64,000 nt of DNA from Cycas panzhihuaensis (taxonomy: Eukaryota; Cycadophyta). The stretch lies in contig CM041465.1 of NCBI GenBank assembly GCA_023213395.1, forward strand, positions 124,813,741 through 124,877,740, written 5' to 3'. The position numbers were made by a program, and so were the translations under genes. Below, piece after piece: positions 50,330 to 63,933 of this stretch; positions within the stretch are counted from its first letter, which is position 1, and each line of letters begins with the position of its first letter. The notes beneath the pieces were generated by a model that was given only the letters and a program-made list of their open reading frames with translations, made no database searches and had not been told where the DNA came from.

Positions 50330-52530
50330 TTGGCCTAGATGCCCGTTTGGGAGAAGAATCATGTTACGGGGCAGCTCTAGGGTGCTGAGTCCAGTATTCT
50401 GAATCTTCATGAAAACACGCCCTGTGAATGGAACACCAATTCTTCTCTAGGGAGGAATCTAGCTTCCTCATTTGAGAAGATTGGGCATTACCGCTCTTTT
50501 GGGGAGAGGCTTGAGAGGCTTGGTGGACTAGTTTGTATGAGGTGGGGGATGAAGGGGCTTGGAGTTTAAGCTCCTTCATGGTACATTCGAATAAACGTAT
50601 AGCACAAGTAAGAGGATCCAAGGTCTTCTCCATTGGATGGGAAGAAGATCTAGCAGGTTGTTGGACTTTAGTTTCATGGGGTGGTGGAGGTGTCTCATGT
50701 CGTTGTGAGGGCTTGAGAGGCTTCTTGAGACCCACCTAGATCTCAATGGCCTCAAGCACCAAGCACTTGGCTATGGCAAAGTTGCACGTCATCGCTCTTA
50801 TTTTAAGGACTACAACGTGGACTTCTGGGCGAAGGGTATTAACAAAGAGGTCTCTCTTTAACTCCTTAGGCAGGGTTGCCTTGGTGGAGTGAAGTAGGTC
50901 ATGGAAGCATCTCACAAAGTCACAATTCATCTCATCATGACCTTGTTTAAAAGACAAGGGGTCTTTCATTCTACTTTCTAAAGGACGTGCTACATCAAAA
51001 TAGTTGACGAATTTATATACGAGTTGTTGGAATGAAAAGATAGAATGTGTTGGCAAGTGATAAAACCACTTAAGGGCATCACCTTGAAGAGAACATGGGA
51101 AGAGTTTTATGAGTATGTGATCATAAGCCTAATAAGTGATGCATGCCATAGAAAAACTATGGACATGCTCCATTGGGTCTTGTGATAAGGTCCAATCAAA
51201 TTTGAGAACCTCGGGAGGGTGAGGCGGTAAGTTGGTTCTTAACGCCTCAATGGATAGAGGTGTCGATCTGTAATCCATAAAGGGGCATGCCCTTGATTAA
51301 ACCATAGGATCAAAAGAAGGCAAAAGAGGAGGTGGGAAAGGTTTCCCAAACCCTCCTTGAGATATTTAGTTTGAAAGGGGATATTGACCTCCTCTCGTTT
51401 AATGAGAAGGAGCTAATCCCACATTCGAGGAAATTTGCACAGGAGCAAGTGGGTATAAGGGACCTATCCCTCCTTGGGAAAATACCCCTTTTTGGAAAGG
51501 AGCTTGGGAAAAGGTGCCTTGGGAGGGGTCTTTCCCTCCTTGCAAATGCACAACATGAGGGGTGACATAGGAGGATGGAAAAGAGGGGTGCGAAATTGGA
51601 TTTTCTCCATATGGGCCACCTGTGGGTGGTGCAACCCCATACGAGTGAAAAGGGTCTACCCCATAAATTGGAAAGGAGTTTCCCTTGTCATACCCCCATG
51701 GTTAAGAAATGTAACTTCAAGGCACATAAATGGAAGGATCCCTAGGTTGAACTTGGGAGTGTGTAGGGACAGACCCCACATAACTAGAAGTGGGGGCGCA
51801 TGCGGGTCCCCTAGATCTGACAGGTGGCAGATATACTATGGTCGACAGAGGTATAGTCGTTTGACTAGAAGGGGGCATGCTCATCCCAAGTTGGGAAGAG
51901 GACATGCCTTGGGTAGTCCCTAAAGAACATGGACTATGGGGAGAGGAAGATGAAGTGAAAGACACGCTCATCGTAGGTAAGGCAACTAAATGAGATGGAT
52001 GAGGTAAGGTGAATGTAGAGGAAGGAAGTGCAATGCTTCACAAGATGCTCTTGAACCACTTAGGATGTGGTTGGAGGTGAGTGGCTTGGAAGCATTGGCT
52101 AAGGGCTTCGAAAACATCCGCAAGAGGGGTATCTGCTTGATCATAAGAGATAGAAGGGACCTCATATGAGGTGGACCCCGTGGGGTGATCCTCATGAGAA
52201 TCACCACCAGGGTGGTAGAACTCTAGAGGAGAAGAGGCCTCTACTTCATGAGTAGAGAGATGGAAAACTTGCAGGTGTTCTTGGTCACCCAAATAAAAGA
52301 TAGGGTTCTCACCCTACTGAGTGGCCCTTAGAAAGAGGTAGAAGGCTCATGTGATTTAGATGCGTAGGCATGATATATCCAGTTTGGAGGGGACCCCTCC
52401 ATAGTTGAATCAGAATCTGATAAAGGAAGAGAGTGATAAGAAGGGTCTCCCAATAAAGGAGGAAGGTCTTGTAAGTGACAAGAGAAACATCTCATGCAAG
52501 TTCCCCCTAAAGATTGGAAGGACAAGAGAA
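50330..52530 (-). pseudogene. Tat-type gag of element A
   Basis: The N-terminal third (52,530-51,720) is proline/serine/histidine-rich and has several shifts. The gag core (51,250-50,740) is nearly open: PPEVLKFDWTLSQDPMEHV, then GDALKWFYHLPTHSIFSFQQ, YKFVNYFDVARPLESRMKD and TLPKELKRDLFVNTL. A linker with PPPPHETKVQQP leads to a knuckle-like end, WCSIHRACFHEDSEYWTQHP (about 50,430-50,370), like the C-x-H-x-H-x-C motif of Tat gag. The A-x-KW-F-L pattern is typical of retrotransposon gag. It is the best preserved protein of element A. Confidence 0.82.
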
Positions 52531-52632
52531 GTGATGTGATAGGTGTTGGGGGTTGTCCAACAAACCGAGGAGAGCTACCAGAAAGGAGGTAGCACCAATA
52601 AGAAAGGAGAGAGGATTAATCCCTTATTGGCA

Positions 52633-52652
52633 CGTCTCCCATATGGTCGCTA
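52633..52652 (-). other. Primer-binding site of element A
   Basis: The minus strand tagcgaccatatgggagacg lies one base from the 5' LTR end (ttcca). It resembles the tggcgactccactgggga type used by Tat elements, with decay. The tRNA cannot be fixed from this. Confidence 0.6.
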
Positions 52653-52653
52653 G

Positions 52654-55480
52654 TGGAATCACACCTATGGGGGGGGTAACCACACTTAGTTAAGATCAAA
52701 CCAACCGACAAAGGGTTTCAAGGCTAAGGATTTATGGGCAAGTGAAGAAAGTCACTCACAAAGGGCATCTATGCATCGAAATGCAAGTTCGGAACCCGTA
52801 AATGGCACATAAACCCCTTTGAGGAAACTCTACCTTGATTGGGAGTGATAAAGAGATGAGGGATATCCTCAGCTTCCTGAGTAACCTCGAAAGATGGGCC
52901 CTCCTGCCCTTGGATGACCAAAGGAGGGAGGAGAGTACAGGTGAGGGAATGGCTCCTGGCATAAAAAGGGGATATGAGAGAGGTGGTTCTAGGTAGGAAA
53001 TAAGGGCAGTATATGCTCGTGAAAGATTGTAAAGGTGGTCAATCCTATGGGTATGGAAATGACCTGAAGGTCACGCTAGGGTGGCCTAGCTATGATAAAT
53101 GAAACAACAACCAAAGGAAAAGGGGAGCCTTAAAAGGGGGATGCCCTTAAGGTGCTACACCTAAGGTGGTCTTAGGAGTATGAGTTGTTAAAGGAAATGT
53201 TTTAATACTTTTGCGTGTGGGTCGCTATACAAAGTATGTATTGATAAGGTTGTGTATACGACAATGTGTTCTTGTGTGCAAGAGAATTCTTTCAAAAACA
53301 AAGGAAATGAATAGCATAAAAACCCACTTGTTCACTCATATATACATATCCTCACTCTCATTAAGTTTCGAGTGTGAAAGGAGGAGAACTAACAAGGAAG
53401 CTATGTGTGATGCAGGATGTATGCAAGGGATGCAAGTTCAACTAACTGTGCAACAAATAGATGTGTATTAAATATGATCCTTATCTCATACACTTTGTCA
53501 AATAAGAAAGTAGGCTAAATAAGTGCAAATAATATGTGCAAATTCCCTTTCTTTTCTTTTCTTTTAAGTCATATATGGGGGCGAAGGAAGGGAAGCAAGA
53601 GAAAGAGGACTAAAGGGAAGTGGGAGGTGTGCCTAGGAACTAGGCGGCCGAAGGAGCACTACCTCTTGTTGTATTTGCTTTCCTCATGCTAGTCCCAACT
53701 ACAGGTAGCATGACGGAGTGGTGATGGTGAAGAAGGGTAGTGGCTTCCTTACCTTCTCCAAATCCAAAAGAAAATGGAAGAGAAAGGAAGAGTTGTAATA
53801 AAAAGGACTGAAAAAAAAAAAATGATCGGAAAGGCAGGAACATACCTGAATTGGAACGTCCTTCTTCCTCTCCACACGTAGCAAGAAGGGAACCTACAAC
53901 CAAGCAACATTTACCCTTTCCCATGAGGTAGTAAGAACACAAGGGATATATGTGCAATATATAGAATAATATAATGCAAACTATCTAAGTCAAAGAAACA
54001 TTTACAACACAAGACTAACTCTCAGTTCCTTTTTATGTTAACTTGTGAATAATATGGAAAAGGGGCTTGGAGGAGAAAGGATGTGATTAGACTCAAAATG
54101 GCTAACCCTCCCAGGTCTATGATACTCCATACTATCCAAGTACCAAAGTGGCAAAGCAGGGCAAATGTAACAAAACCTTGAGATGCAAACAACAGATTAC
54201 AAGCGAAATTGCATGTGTTGTCAATGTTGTAAAAGCTGCGAAGTGCAACTTTTACAACCTCAACCTAGCCTAACACCAAGTGATGGGTAGGGTATGGTTT
54301 GGGGCTATAATCCCGCTTGTGTAAGGTCTACGAAGCTGAGAGCAAGCATAACAATGGGCTGCATACGATGCTGCTAGCGGTGACCTCCCTTCAAATAGCC
54401 CTTTGGAAGCCCAACGAAAGCACAGAGGAGGAAGAGATGGGGAGAGAAGAGGGATATCCTTAAGGAGAAGGCTCACTAGGTATGGAACCCCACCTTTGCA
54501 CCTTTCACTCTCCTTGGAAGCCTCTTCCTCACTACCTCCTTGGAGAAACCAGGGAAGAGCTAGAAGGAAATAGTGAGCAAACGAGAAAGGGAGGGTTTGC
54601 CTCTCATTTACAGTAGAAAAATTAGAGAAAGAAAGTGTTGTAGAAAGTATACAAATAACTTTTGTAAAATTAAAAGGGGAAAAGCAAAATAAAGGATGAT
54701 GAGTACCTGCTATGGGTAGATCAAGAGCATATCTACTTGGAAAATAAGAGAGAAAGATAGGCCTTATGGGGTTTACAGGTGAAACCCCATAGGAGTAGCA
54801 AACTGAAGACAATTTTGGAAAAAGATATGTGCTTAACGGAGTACTTAGAGTATGTCCTTCCTTTAGTTAGCCACGTTATAGGGCTACTACTGTGGATCTA
54901 GAGCTGCAGAGGACTGGTATTAGGCTAGGAAGTTGATATATCAAACCTATGTTATTGTAAGGCATTTCTATAAAAAGGTCTCAAGAGTGAATGAGAGAGA
55001 GAGTTTGAGAGAGTGGAAGAGGAAGAAATGAGGGTATTTTTGGGTTTTTAAACCCAACCTTAGCTCAATTGTATGATTAGGATTCGACTTGGGCTGGGAA
55101 TACGTCTCTGCCACATGGCAATTTCATAATAAATATGAAATTAGCCATGGCATATTTTAAAAATAATATGTGAAAGTCACCCCGTGGTAAACTTCATAGT
55201 ACCGTGAAGTTTGCAGCAGTACCACTATCTTTATCATGGTGTGGCAGAAACATAAGCAAAAGGAAGCTTAGGAGCTTAGAAAAAGGGGGTACTTCAGGCC
55301 TGGAGGGGCATGGCACTCTGTCTAGGTGGCAGGGGACAGTCATGGGACCAAAGAAACCTAAGATGGGCAAAATACCAAAGGCGAAAAGCTCCCCAAAAGT
55401 TAATAAATAAGTGAAGAGATACCAACCATACCTAGGCAAGGTACTAGAGGTCGAGGTGTGCCAATGGGTGATGTGATTGG
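52654..55480 (-). repeat. 5' LTR of element A, inner part
   Basis: The plus strand starts tggaatcacacc. It matches 35,685-38,513 and is interrupted after attgg by element D. A perfect stem module (arms aaacttca and tgaagttt, loop tagtaccg) lies at 55,189-55,212. Confidence 0.93.
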
Positions 55481-55792
55481 TGAAGGAATGATGGATTTAG
55501 GGAATAAATCACTCCAATGCACACAATGGCAATGGAGAATGAAAAAGAAGATAAAACAAGATATGAGAGCAAGCTTGGAGATGAGAATAAATAATTACTC
55601 CCTTCTTGAGATTTTGCCTTTTATTATTGAGGGTGAGCATTAGGGTTAGGATTTTTTCGCATAATGACATGAACCTGAAATACATCTAAATACACATAAA
55701 GTATATTTCATTAAGAGACTAATGCTAATCAATATATCTTAAGATCATATAATTAATCTACACAAATGACCTTGATACATTAACCTCCTTCA
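55481..55792 (-). repeat. 3' LTR of element D
   Basis: The plus strand runs from tgaaggaatgatgg to ctccttca. It is followed on the right by the purine tract aaggtggaat (minus strand). Confidence 0.93.
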
Positions 55793-58700
55793 ATTCCACC
55801 TTAATGGTGGAAGGTCATTTTTGAGAAAATCTATTCTATGAGGTTTTCATTTGAGCCTCATTATTACATTGAAATTCTAAATGACACTTTTGTCGGAAAA
55901 CCCTCATGGGGAATAAAAACCCATGAACTTTCTAAGACGTATAATCCCTTTTATAAATCAAAATGGCTAAGGTGGCTCTTTGATGTAGCTTGATAGCCAG
56001 GCAGCTTAAATGTGTAAAAAGCTTAAATGTAGCCTGTGTATACAGAAAGCTTGAAGTCTAAATTAGGTTCATACAACAGACCATATTTGTTGGTCATCTT
56101 AAGGTATCTCAACACTCACACTGCTGCCTGCTAATGATTATGCCTAGGATTTATCATATAATGAGCAAGAATACTGACAGAGTGTGCAATATCTAGTCTT
56201 GTATTAGTAGTGTAGATGAGACTACCTACAAGTTTCCTATAGAGTGTTGCATTTACCTCCCTAGTGTCACCTTTAGGTGAGAGTTTTATATTAGGGTCCA
56301 TAGGTTAAAACACTGGTCGAGCGTCTTCTAACTGAAACTTGGTTAGAAGATTGTTGATGTATTTTTCTTGGGACAAGAAAATTTTTCCATTCTTTTGTGT
56401 TACTTTAATTCCCAAGTAATATTTCATCAAACTGAGGTCAGACAATTCAACGTTTTGCCAAGGTCCTTTTTTAGCTAGCTTATTACCTATTCACTGTTAC
56501 TCATTACTAGCATGTCATCCATAAAGATTATAAGATAAATGACTTTATCCTTATGGTGCTTAATGAATAATGTTACATTAATATCTTAGTAGTCACAAAC
56601 CTCTTATCCAAGTTGCCTCATTCTTTCAGACAACTTGGTAAACCAAGCATGAGAGGCTTGTTTAAGGCCGTACAAGGACTTTCTGAGCTTGCAAACCTTA
56701 TTCTATTGACCTTTGATCTTATATCCTTTTAGTTGAGCCATGTAAATTTCTTCTTCAAGATCTCTATTGAGAAACATAGTCTTAATATCAAGTTGGTGGA
56801 TTTTCCAACCCTGTTGAGTAGCCAAGGTCATAAGAGTTCTAATTATAGGCCACTTGGTTGTAGGTGCAAAGACTTCAATGTAGTCAATGCCTTCCCTTTG
56901 TATAAATCATTTAGCTACCAATCTCGCATTGTGTTTTTCAAGGGTGTTGTATGATCTATATTTGTTTTTGAACATCCATTTATTTTGAACTACCTTTCTG
57001 CCAAGTGGTAGATCAACAAGCTCCCATGTACCATTCTTAATAAGAGATTAGTACTCCTCATTCATGGCATTTCTTCAAATTATATGTTTTACAGCTTCTT
57101 GGTATATTATGGGCTCTTCATTAAGAGTAAGGTGTAGTTCTGGCTCCTCATTTAGACATATAACTCATCTTGTTCATTAAAATGTAAGAATCATTATATA
57201 CATATCTTATATATCCATCTTGTATGTCCTTATTGAGTTGGCGGGCTTCTCGAGATCCTCGAGTTGGGAATGAATTCCTTATTTCCTCAACTTTTTGGTT
57301 TTCATCTTGTTCATTAAAATGATTATTTTGTGAGGAGGATGTTAATATGCTTGAAGAAGATGATCCTTCTACCACTATTTTGCCTTTGTCGACTGAAGGT
57401 GGAGAGGATGGTTCTTTTATATTGGCTTTGCCTTCATTAACTCTGCTATCTTCAAAGGATAGTTTTGGATTTGCACTCATCAGTTCAGAGTCACAACTTA
57501 TATCCTCCAAGGCTCTATTATCATCTTCCAATATTTGGAGTAATTTATGTTTGTCCCCCCCCTAAATTTTGGAATCTGAACATCATACTTGATAACATGA
57601 TTATAGCGGCGTGAGGGTATTTTGGGGTCCAGTTTAAGTAACTGGTCCTCTGTCTTTGCAAAAATGACATCTCTAGTAATGATGAATTTTCGTTGTAAAA
57701 GTATAAAGACCTTATACCCTTCCTTATCCATAGGGTATCCAACAAAAATGCCTTTAAGTGCCCTTGGCTAAAGTTTATTTCAAGCTACATCCAGAATGTG
57801 GGCATAGCATGTAGAGCTAAAAATTTTGAAGTAGTGAACAATAGGGGCTTGTCTTGACCTCTTTTCATTAGGTGCTTGTCCTTCCTTTGATGGGCTAACA
57901 ACATTGATATAATAAACAACTGTCTAGATTGCTTTGGCCTATAGGTAGGCAGGTATATTTTTGTATAGCAACATAGCCCAATCCATGTTCACAATTATCC
58001 TGTTCATGTGCTTGGCAACTCCATTTTGTTGTGGGGTACCTACTACTATTGTTTGATGCTTGATGCCATTATTTTGAAGGTAGCTTTCAAACTCATGTGA
58101 GGTATATTTGCCACCATTATCAGTTCAAAGACATTTGAGTTGATAACCTAACTCCTTTTCAATGAGAGCTTTGAATTCTTTGAATACACAAAAAGCTTCA
58201 TCTTTCTTATGTAGAAAAGCTACCCATACTTTTCTAGTGAAATCATCAATGAAAGAGATGCAATATAACTTGCCCTTCAGTGAAGAAATGGGCATTGGCC
58301 TACACAAATCAGAGTGTACCAATTGTAATGGATAGCTTGATTTCCAATGACTTTTAGGAAATGGTTGTCGATGAGATTTGGCAATGATACAAGCTTCACA
58401 TTTAAAGGGCTTAGAGGAGAACTTTAGAAGATTTAGAAGAGTGTTAGAAAGATCTCTAAGTCTATCAATGTGAGCATGGCCCATGCGAGCATGCCAAAGA
58501 GCTTCTGGTGACAGCGTTGGATGGGTCAAGATGGAATTAAATGTAAATTCTTCATCAGCATAAGGGCTTTAGGCACAATAGACTTTAGAAGATGGAGAGT
58601 CATTTAGTCGAAAGAGTTTGCTAAAGAGATGTCTAGTCAAAACCACTTGATTAGTTGGATGGTGAATGACCTAGAGAGTCTGGTCATTTGCAGTTATACT

Positions 58701-58960
58701 TAGATCAAATCCATGAGAGACAAGCATGGATAAGGAGAGTAGGTTTTATTTGAGATTGGGTATGTATAATACATCAAGCAATGTAAAATCTTCTAGGCCT
58801 GTGAGTTTTAGGCGAATGTTACTAATTCCTTCAATAGGTTGTTGTGATTTATCATCCATGTGAATAACTCCTTGAATATTTGAGTCAAATGTCTGATATA
58901 GACTACGATTGCATGTCATATGTTGAGTTTCTCATATGTCCATGATCCACTATCTATCAA
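55793..58960 (-). pseudogene. Copia pol remnant of element D (protease, integrase, RT, part of RNase H)
   Basis: Minus-strand motifs in order. The protease start WIMDI (stop) ETQHMTCNRSLY near 58,950-58,900 has its catalytic D-S/T-G destroyed. Pre-integrase WHARMGHAHIDRL and KCEACIIAKSHRQPF lie in the open 58,529-58,125 segment. The integrase core shows LQLVHSDLCRPMP and FIDDFTRKVWVAFL, then NGVAKHMNRI. The post-core block is YPMDKEGYKVFI. RT shows HNARLVAK, GIDYIEVFAPT, LDIKTMFLNRDLEEEIYMAQ and an intact catalytic FMDD (about 56,520). The RNase H region (56,150-55,900) begins as CEC and DTLR and loses similarity, so its C-terminal half seems deleted. Many stops. Confidence 0.88.
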
Positions 58961-60150
58961 TTAAAGCCATACTATTAGCAATTCTAATAGGGCTTGGTAT
59001 TGGTGAAGGGAATTCATAAGTGATATATCCACATCGAGCTTCAAAGTATCTCTTTGGTTGGTCAATGGTATTTGATGCTGAAGATCCCTCAATTCTTTGA
59101 ATGTGTTCTTGTACAAAACCTGCACTACTAAAGGATTCTTCACAAGTTTCTTTAACATTGTGAGCTCTATGTTTTGGTTGGAACTTGGCCAACTTATAAG
59201 TGGCAGTTCTACAATCTTTTGCTAAGTGTCCTTTACGGTTACACTGATCACACACAATAGTTTGATTATTAGTCCTTGAAGAGGTATTGGTTTGACCTGA
59301 TTGTCTTGCTCTTTGTTGAGGTGGCCCTTGGCCTTGAGACTGTTGAGGCTATGACTGAGGGTTTGGTTGACCTTGTGGACGATTTCCCATGTTTCTTTCT
59401 CTTCCTCTTACTCAGTTATTTCCTCTACCACGAGAGGGACCTTGATTTTTTGTGTAGCAAACTTCTTCTTCTACCTCAGAGGCTGCATCTGGAAGAGAGT
59501 TAGAGGCTACAAAGTTCATATCAAAGGTCTTGTCAAATTTAATAAACTTATCAACAAGTGCTTCAAAGTTGAATGTCTTTAATGTTCCACTAGATTGAAG
59601 ACTTCCAAGTAAGTTTTTATAATTAGGGACATGTAAACATGACTGGATCAAGAATGTCCAAGTGATACATTGGGTCTTAAAATCTTTATCAATTACCTGT
59701 TTGATTGGTTAAAGAAGATTTATTATCTCATGAGCTCGCCCCTTATGCATTTTTAATTTATTCATTTTTAGAACAAGATGAACAAATTCTAAATCTATTT
59801 TGGTATCAAAGTATTTCTTGAGAACTTCAAGAACCTTCCACGCTGTATCATGTTACTCTTTATTAATCAAGTTGTATAAGGAGTGATCAATAACCAATAA
59901 AATTCCTGCACGGATCTTTTCATCATCTATCTCCCATTATAGTTTGGTTGCAGCATCTGTAGGAGTTGTTCGGGTGGATCCACTGGAAGTAGATGTTGTA
60001 GCTATTACTAGTATGCTAGGTGTAGGCTGCAAATGGACTCTCCAAATGCCTTCATACTTTATAACATTTTAAACTCCAGTGTACCATAAATCCTAATTTT
60101 CTTTACCTTTCAATATGCAGTTAACATTCTTCTTAAATTGAGATGATATG
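58961..60150 (-). pseudogene. Copia gag of element D
   Basis: The start codon has decayed to ATA near 60,150, followed by SSQFKKNVNCILKGKEN. Then come KVLEVLKKYFDTKIDLEF, VPNYKNLLGSLQSSGTLKTF and a basic region. The intact-looking knuckle CDQCNRKGHLAKDC (CX2CX4HX4C, 59,252-59,211) follows. It is collinear with M gag, residue by residue, at about the same length. Several stops of the Q-to-stop type. Confidence 0.88.
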
Positions 60151-62068
60151 GTGATGATAAAGAAGTAGAAGAGATGATAGAAGTATGTGCCACTAACACA
60201 TGTGGTTACTACACCTGGCGCAGTAGGGATATAGAAAAGAATGCTTATGATGAGAAGCAAGTAATGATTAAGTATTTTTCAACAACTATGAAAAATAAGT
60301 ATATGTAATGATGTAAGAATGAGACCTAATGTAGAGCTGGCAAAGAGTAGTGATGTGTCATGCCACTAACCTCTCACTTATATCCAAATATAGGTGAGGT
60401 TTCGATGCCTAAAGATTCTAGTATACGATTAATGCCTTCACCTACGATACCTGCACCTATGCTTTGTGATGAAATCTAAGTCATAGTGGAGCCCAGGTAC
60501 TCCCAGTCCTCACCTAGTTTACCACTAAGCAACTATATACCTCCTCTGAAGAGTAAAATGGTACTGCGTATCCCACGGCTATGATAGATATTGGACTAGG
60601 TTAATTTTAATCTTGCATTAAGGTTTTTAGTTTTCCCAGGTGGGTATCAGGATTATCCCTAATTGGAGGCCATAGGTATGGCTAACCTGTCCCTCCACCA
60701 CTATCCCAATTAAGACTAGACCCAGTATGAAACTCACTTTGTCCAACCTTGGTCTATTTTAACCAAGACGAGTGTGTGTACAAGTCAAGAACTGGTGGTA
60801 TAGATCGTACATATGAGATTCCTTTTAGGAATAGTGTAAATTATTTCTGTATAACTGAAAACTAAAATGGAAAGTTACCAAATGTACTTGCTTATTTTTC
60901 ATACTTTCTTTGTTATTATTGCTGCTTTATGCGATGCTTTATGCTATGTGTGCAAATAGGAAAAGCATACTAGATTTAGTAGGGGAACCAGATATTACTT
61001 CTGATCCAAGGTTTCCCTTGCTTTAGTATAATGTTTCAAAATATGTTTTTGGAAGTTTTGATATAAAATCCACAATGGATTAAAAAGCAAATCAACTTGC
61101 CATTAAAATGCTAATTTTTCTGAATCTATATGCATGCTATTTTGCCCTATTTTATGATTTTTTCACAAAATTTGTAAATAATGATAAATGAGCATAATTT
61201 TTAAAAATTACAAATATGAAGGCCTAAATGATAAAATCTAAATTTATGACAGAAGGAAAAAGTATTTAGAATGTCGTTTTTGATAGATTTATGAATTCAT
61301 AGTTTTGAAAAGGCACAAAAAATTTTTTGCCCAAAAAAACACAAAAGTAAAATCCTACCAGATCCACTATCTCATAATCTAAACTTTAATATGTCAAAAC
61401 TTGAGTTTTGACTTGTACATTAACTTTCTCTTCTGCATTATCTCTAAAATCTGCTAAAAAGTTACCTGAAATGCCCTTGCAATATCCTTTGTGGGGTTGA
61501 GTAGGCAAAATTAGCAACCGTGAGAAAACTGCATGGATCTCACTAACCAGTGAATGAAATTTAATGAGATTTATTTTAAACTAATCCTAAGACATAAATC
61601 TACCAAATCCCTTAAAAAAACTTTCATATTTTCAACTAATAATTGAAAGATTTCATTGGGAAAAGTGCATTAAATCACTTATCTACAAATTTTACCCCTT
61701 TGTCACAACCAAAACTTGTTGTTGCAGGCTGAATCTAAAGTTTATCCATAATACAAAAATGCTCCTATAGTCAAGGTAACCTTGCATGCCAAATTTCATC
61801 AAATTTTGAGATTGTCAAAATTTTTATGAAATTATAGGCCTTTAATGCTTTTGGAATTGTTTTGGTAGCTGAACGGCTTCAAAAACCTGTATTCTTCATC
61901 TCTAAATTTTTTTACACATATAAAAATAACAACATATAAAGTACTATAATTTTAAGCTCTCAAAATACTTTAAAAATTATGAATGCACTCTCAATACTTC
62001 ACATTAAAGGTGAAGAAGAGGCAAAATGACTCCATGCAAGTGGAATGGAGTGAATAGATCCCCTTCTA
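60151..62068 (-). other. Long leader of element D
   Basis: 1.9 kb between primer-binding site and gag with no coding domain. The part near 60,440-60,740 is well conserved against 17,200-17,500 in element M; the portion nearer the primer-binding site is less so. Confidence 0.65.
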
Positions 62069-62080
62069 GCTCTAATACCA
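62069..62080 (-). other. Primer-binding site of element D
   Basis: The plus strand gctctaatacca is the complement of tggtattagagc, one transition from the tRNA-Met site. A two-base spacer separates it from the LTR, as in element M. Confidence 0.9.
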
Positions 62081-62082
62081 CA

Positions 62083-62395
62083 TGAGGGAAGGATGGATCT
62101 AGGGAATAAATCACTCACATACATACAATGGCAATGGGGAATGAAAAAAAATATGAAATAAGATATGAGAGCAAGCTTGGAGGTAAGAATGAATAATTAC
62201 TACCTCCTTGAGATTTCACCTTTTATTATTGAGGGTGAGCATTAGGGTTAGGATTTTCCTGCCTAATGACATGAACCTGAAATTACATATAAAAACACAT
62301 AAAGTGCATTTCATTAAGAGACTAATGCTAATCAATATATCCTAAGGTCATATAATTAATCTACACAAATGACCTTGATACATTAACCTCTTTCA
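62083..62395 (-). repeat. 5' LTR of element D
   Basis: The plus strand runs from tgagggaaggatgg to ctctttca. Confidence 0.93.
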
Positions 62396-62400
62396 ATTGG

Positions 62401-62683
62401 GCTACGGGGGTCAACTGGTACTTGGGCATAACATGGAGACATGAAGGAGGGTTGTGGAGTGCCATGGGATGCATATCCCTTGATCATCATAGGCTCAAGT
62501 GGTATAATACAACATGATTAATCAATGGATGCATAATAGTCACACAATGAACCAAATAATCATGTAATGTAGAAAAGACATTTCAATTTACCTTTCTTAA
62601 AATTGACAAAGGCAAGGGATAGAAGTGTACCTATACTTACCTGAGTCGACTCGCCTATGTCCATTCCCGGTAGCGAAAAAACA
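62401..62683 (-). repeat. 5' LTR of element A, outer part
   Basis: Matches 38,514-38,796 and ends cgaaaaaaca. It resumes exactly after the attgg duplication of element D. Confidence 0.93.
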
Positions 62684-62688
62684 TCCCC

Positions 62689-63215
62689 CCATACAAAAAC
62701 CTTCATCCCTCTTATCTGAATCAGACATATTTGGGTTGTGGAGGCAAAGGAAAGATGGGTGGAAAGGGACTAACTCTAAGCAGAGAGGGACTAGCTACGA
62801 GCATGGGTAGGAGACAGAGGTGTCAACCTGGGAGATGACGTGAGGGTTGTAGTATTAGAGGAGTAGTTTTGAGGGATTGAGGTTCAATTAGGCAAGGTCT
62901 GGAGGGAAAGGGATCGCCTATAGGATCGATTTGATTGACTGCTTGATCAGATGGCATCTCAGTCACCATGCACTCATACTCACACAACCACACTATCTCA
63001 CAATAGGGTGAGGGGCAAGGGGAGCGAGGTTAGGACCTCATAGAGATGCAGGAAGAGCCTTGGGGGAGCTTGGTCCCTAAGTGAGAGAGGAGGGTAACTC
63101 GGGAGAGACACATCGTGATGATGCTATACCCTCATGAGGCCATTGTATCATAGATTTTGATGAGAGGAAAGCTTCAGACCTCTAGGGTGATCCATACTGC
63201 CACGTATATATGATT
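62689..63215 (+). pseudogene. PMD gene, C-terminal part, element B
   Basis: Aligns with 47,487-48,066 of A (for example gggatcgc, then gat-gat-tgat and cagatggcatc). It encodes a charged, glycine/arginine-rich segment, then a tail ending near a DPYCHVY block corresponding to SHYMLPHDY in A. Stops are frequent. Confidence 0.6.
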
Positions 63216-63222
63216 GTACATC

Positions 63223-63224
<2 letters not shown>

Positions 63225-63283
<59 letters not shown>
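63225..63283 (+). repeat. TA then GA compound microsatellite
   Basis: About 14 ta units followed by about 15 ga units, at the position where element A has tatatagagagg. Confidence 0.95.
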
Positions 63284-63286
<3 letters not shown>

Positions 63287-63933
63287 GGACCACATTGGTA
63301 CCCCATTTTGATACACATGGTTGATTCATTTAATTGTGGATGGATATATTGATGCAGAGATGCATGGTAGATATATTAATACATATTGGCTTTGTTTTAT
63401 TATACATACTCTTTCACATGTTCTCTTTACATGATATGACACTCACATTAGGTACACACAATCATCTTTATATACTAGGTAATCTCACGTAGTCTTAGGG
63501 TGATGGGATTACATTTCTCTCAGGAGGAAAGTAATGATCCAAATATAAAAGAAAATAAGAATAGGTACAGATATCCCAAGAGCAGTAAAAGAGGATAAGA
63601 TATATCCCAAGAAACCTTTCCCAGGTAGTAACTTATGTTTGGGAGTGGATAGAGTTACTTTCTAGAGAAAGGGCCAAATAAAAGTGTGGAGATATGCCCT
63701 TATCGTGACATGTTTACCACCACTCATAGACCAAAAGGAGGGCATTGTTCGTCAAGAAGGGATGCAATACCTTTAGAAAGGAGCGTAGCCATCCTGATAA
63801 TAAGTAGGGTCTCTAGAAGCTTAGATACATACCATACCCCTAGTGAGGGTAATGTATGCCACATTCGAGTGGTAGTTTAGGCTCATTTGGGAGTGAAGCA
63901 CAAGCTTTCTTTCTACTCAGGAGGAGAAAGAAA
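63284..63933. other. Spacer between PMD gene and integrase end in element B
   Basis: Collinear with 48,100-48,660 of element A. No domain recognised; an open 64-codon plus-strand stretch at 63,686-63,880 has no support. Confidence 0.5.

Larger units (their letters stand above)
55481..62395 (-). mobile_element. Ty1/copia element D nested in the 5' LTR of A
   Basis: LTRs are 55,481-55,792 and 62,083-62,395, differing at about one in nine positions. A perfect 5-bp target duplication, attgg, lies at 55,476-55,480 and 62,396-62,400. The uninterrupted target is visible in the other LTR of A at 38,509-38,513. On the minus strand the order is 5' LTR, primer-binding site, 1.9-kb leader, gag, protease, integrase and RT; RNase H is truncated. 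It is the coding-complete relative of gag-only element M. Confidence 0.95.

Noticed and set aside
52328-52962. Small minus-strand frames near the 5' LTR of A as separate genes
   Set aside because: They are pieces of the frameshifted gag N-terminus or lie inside the LTR, whose other copy does not keep them open.
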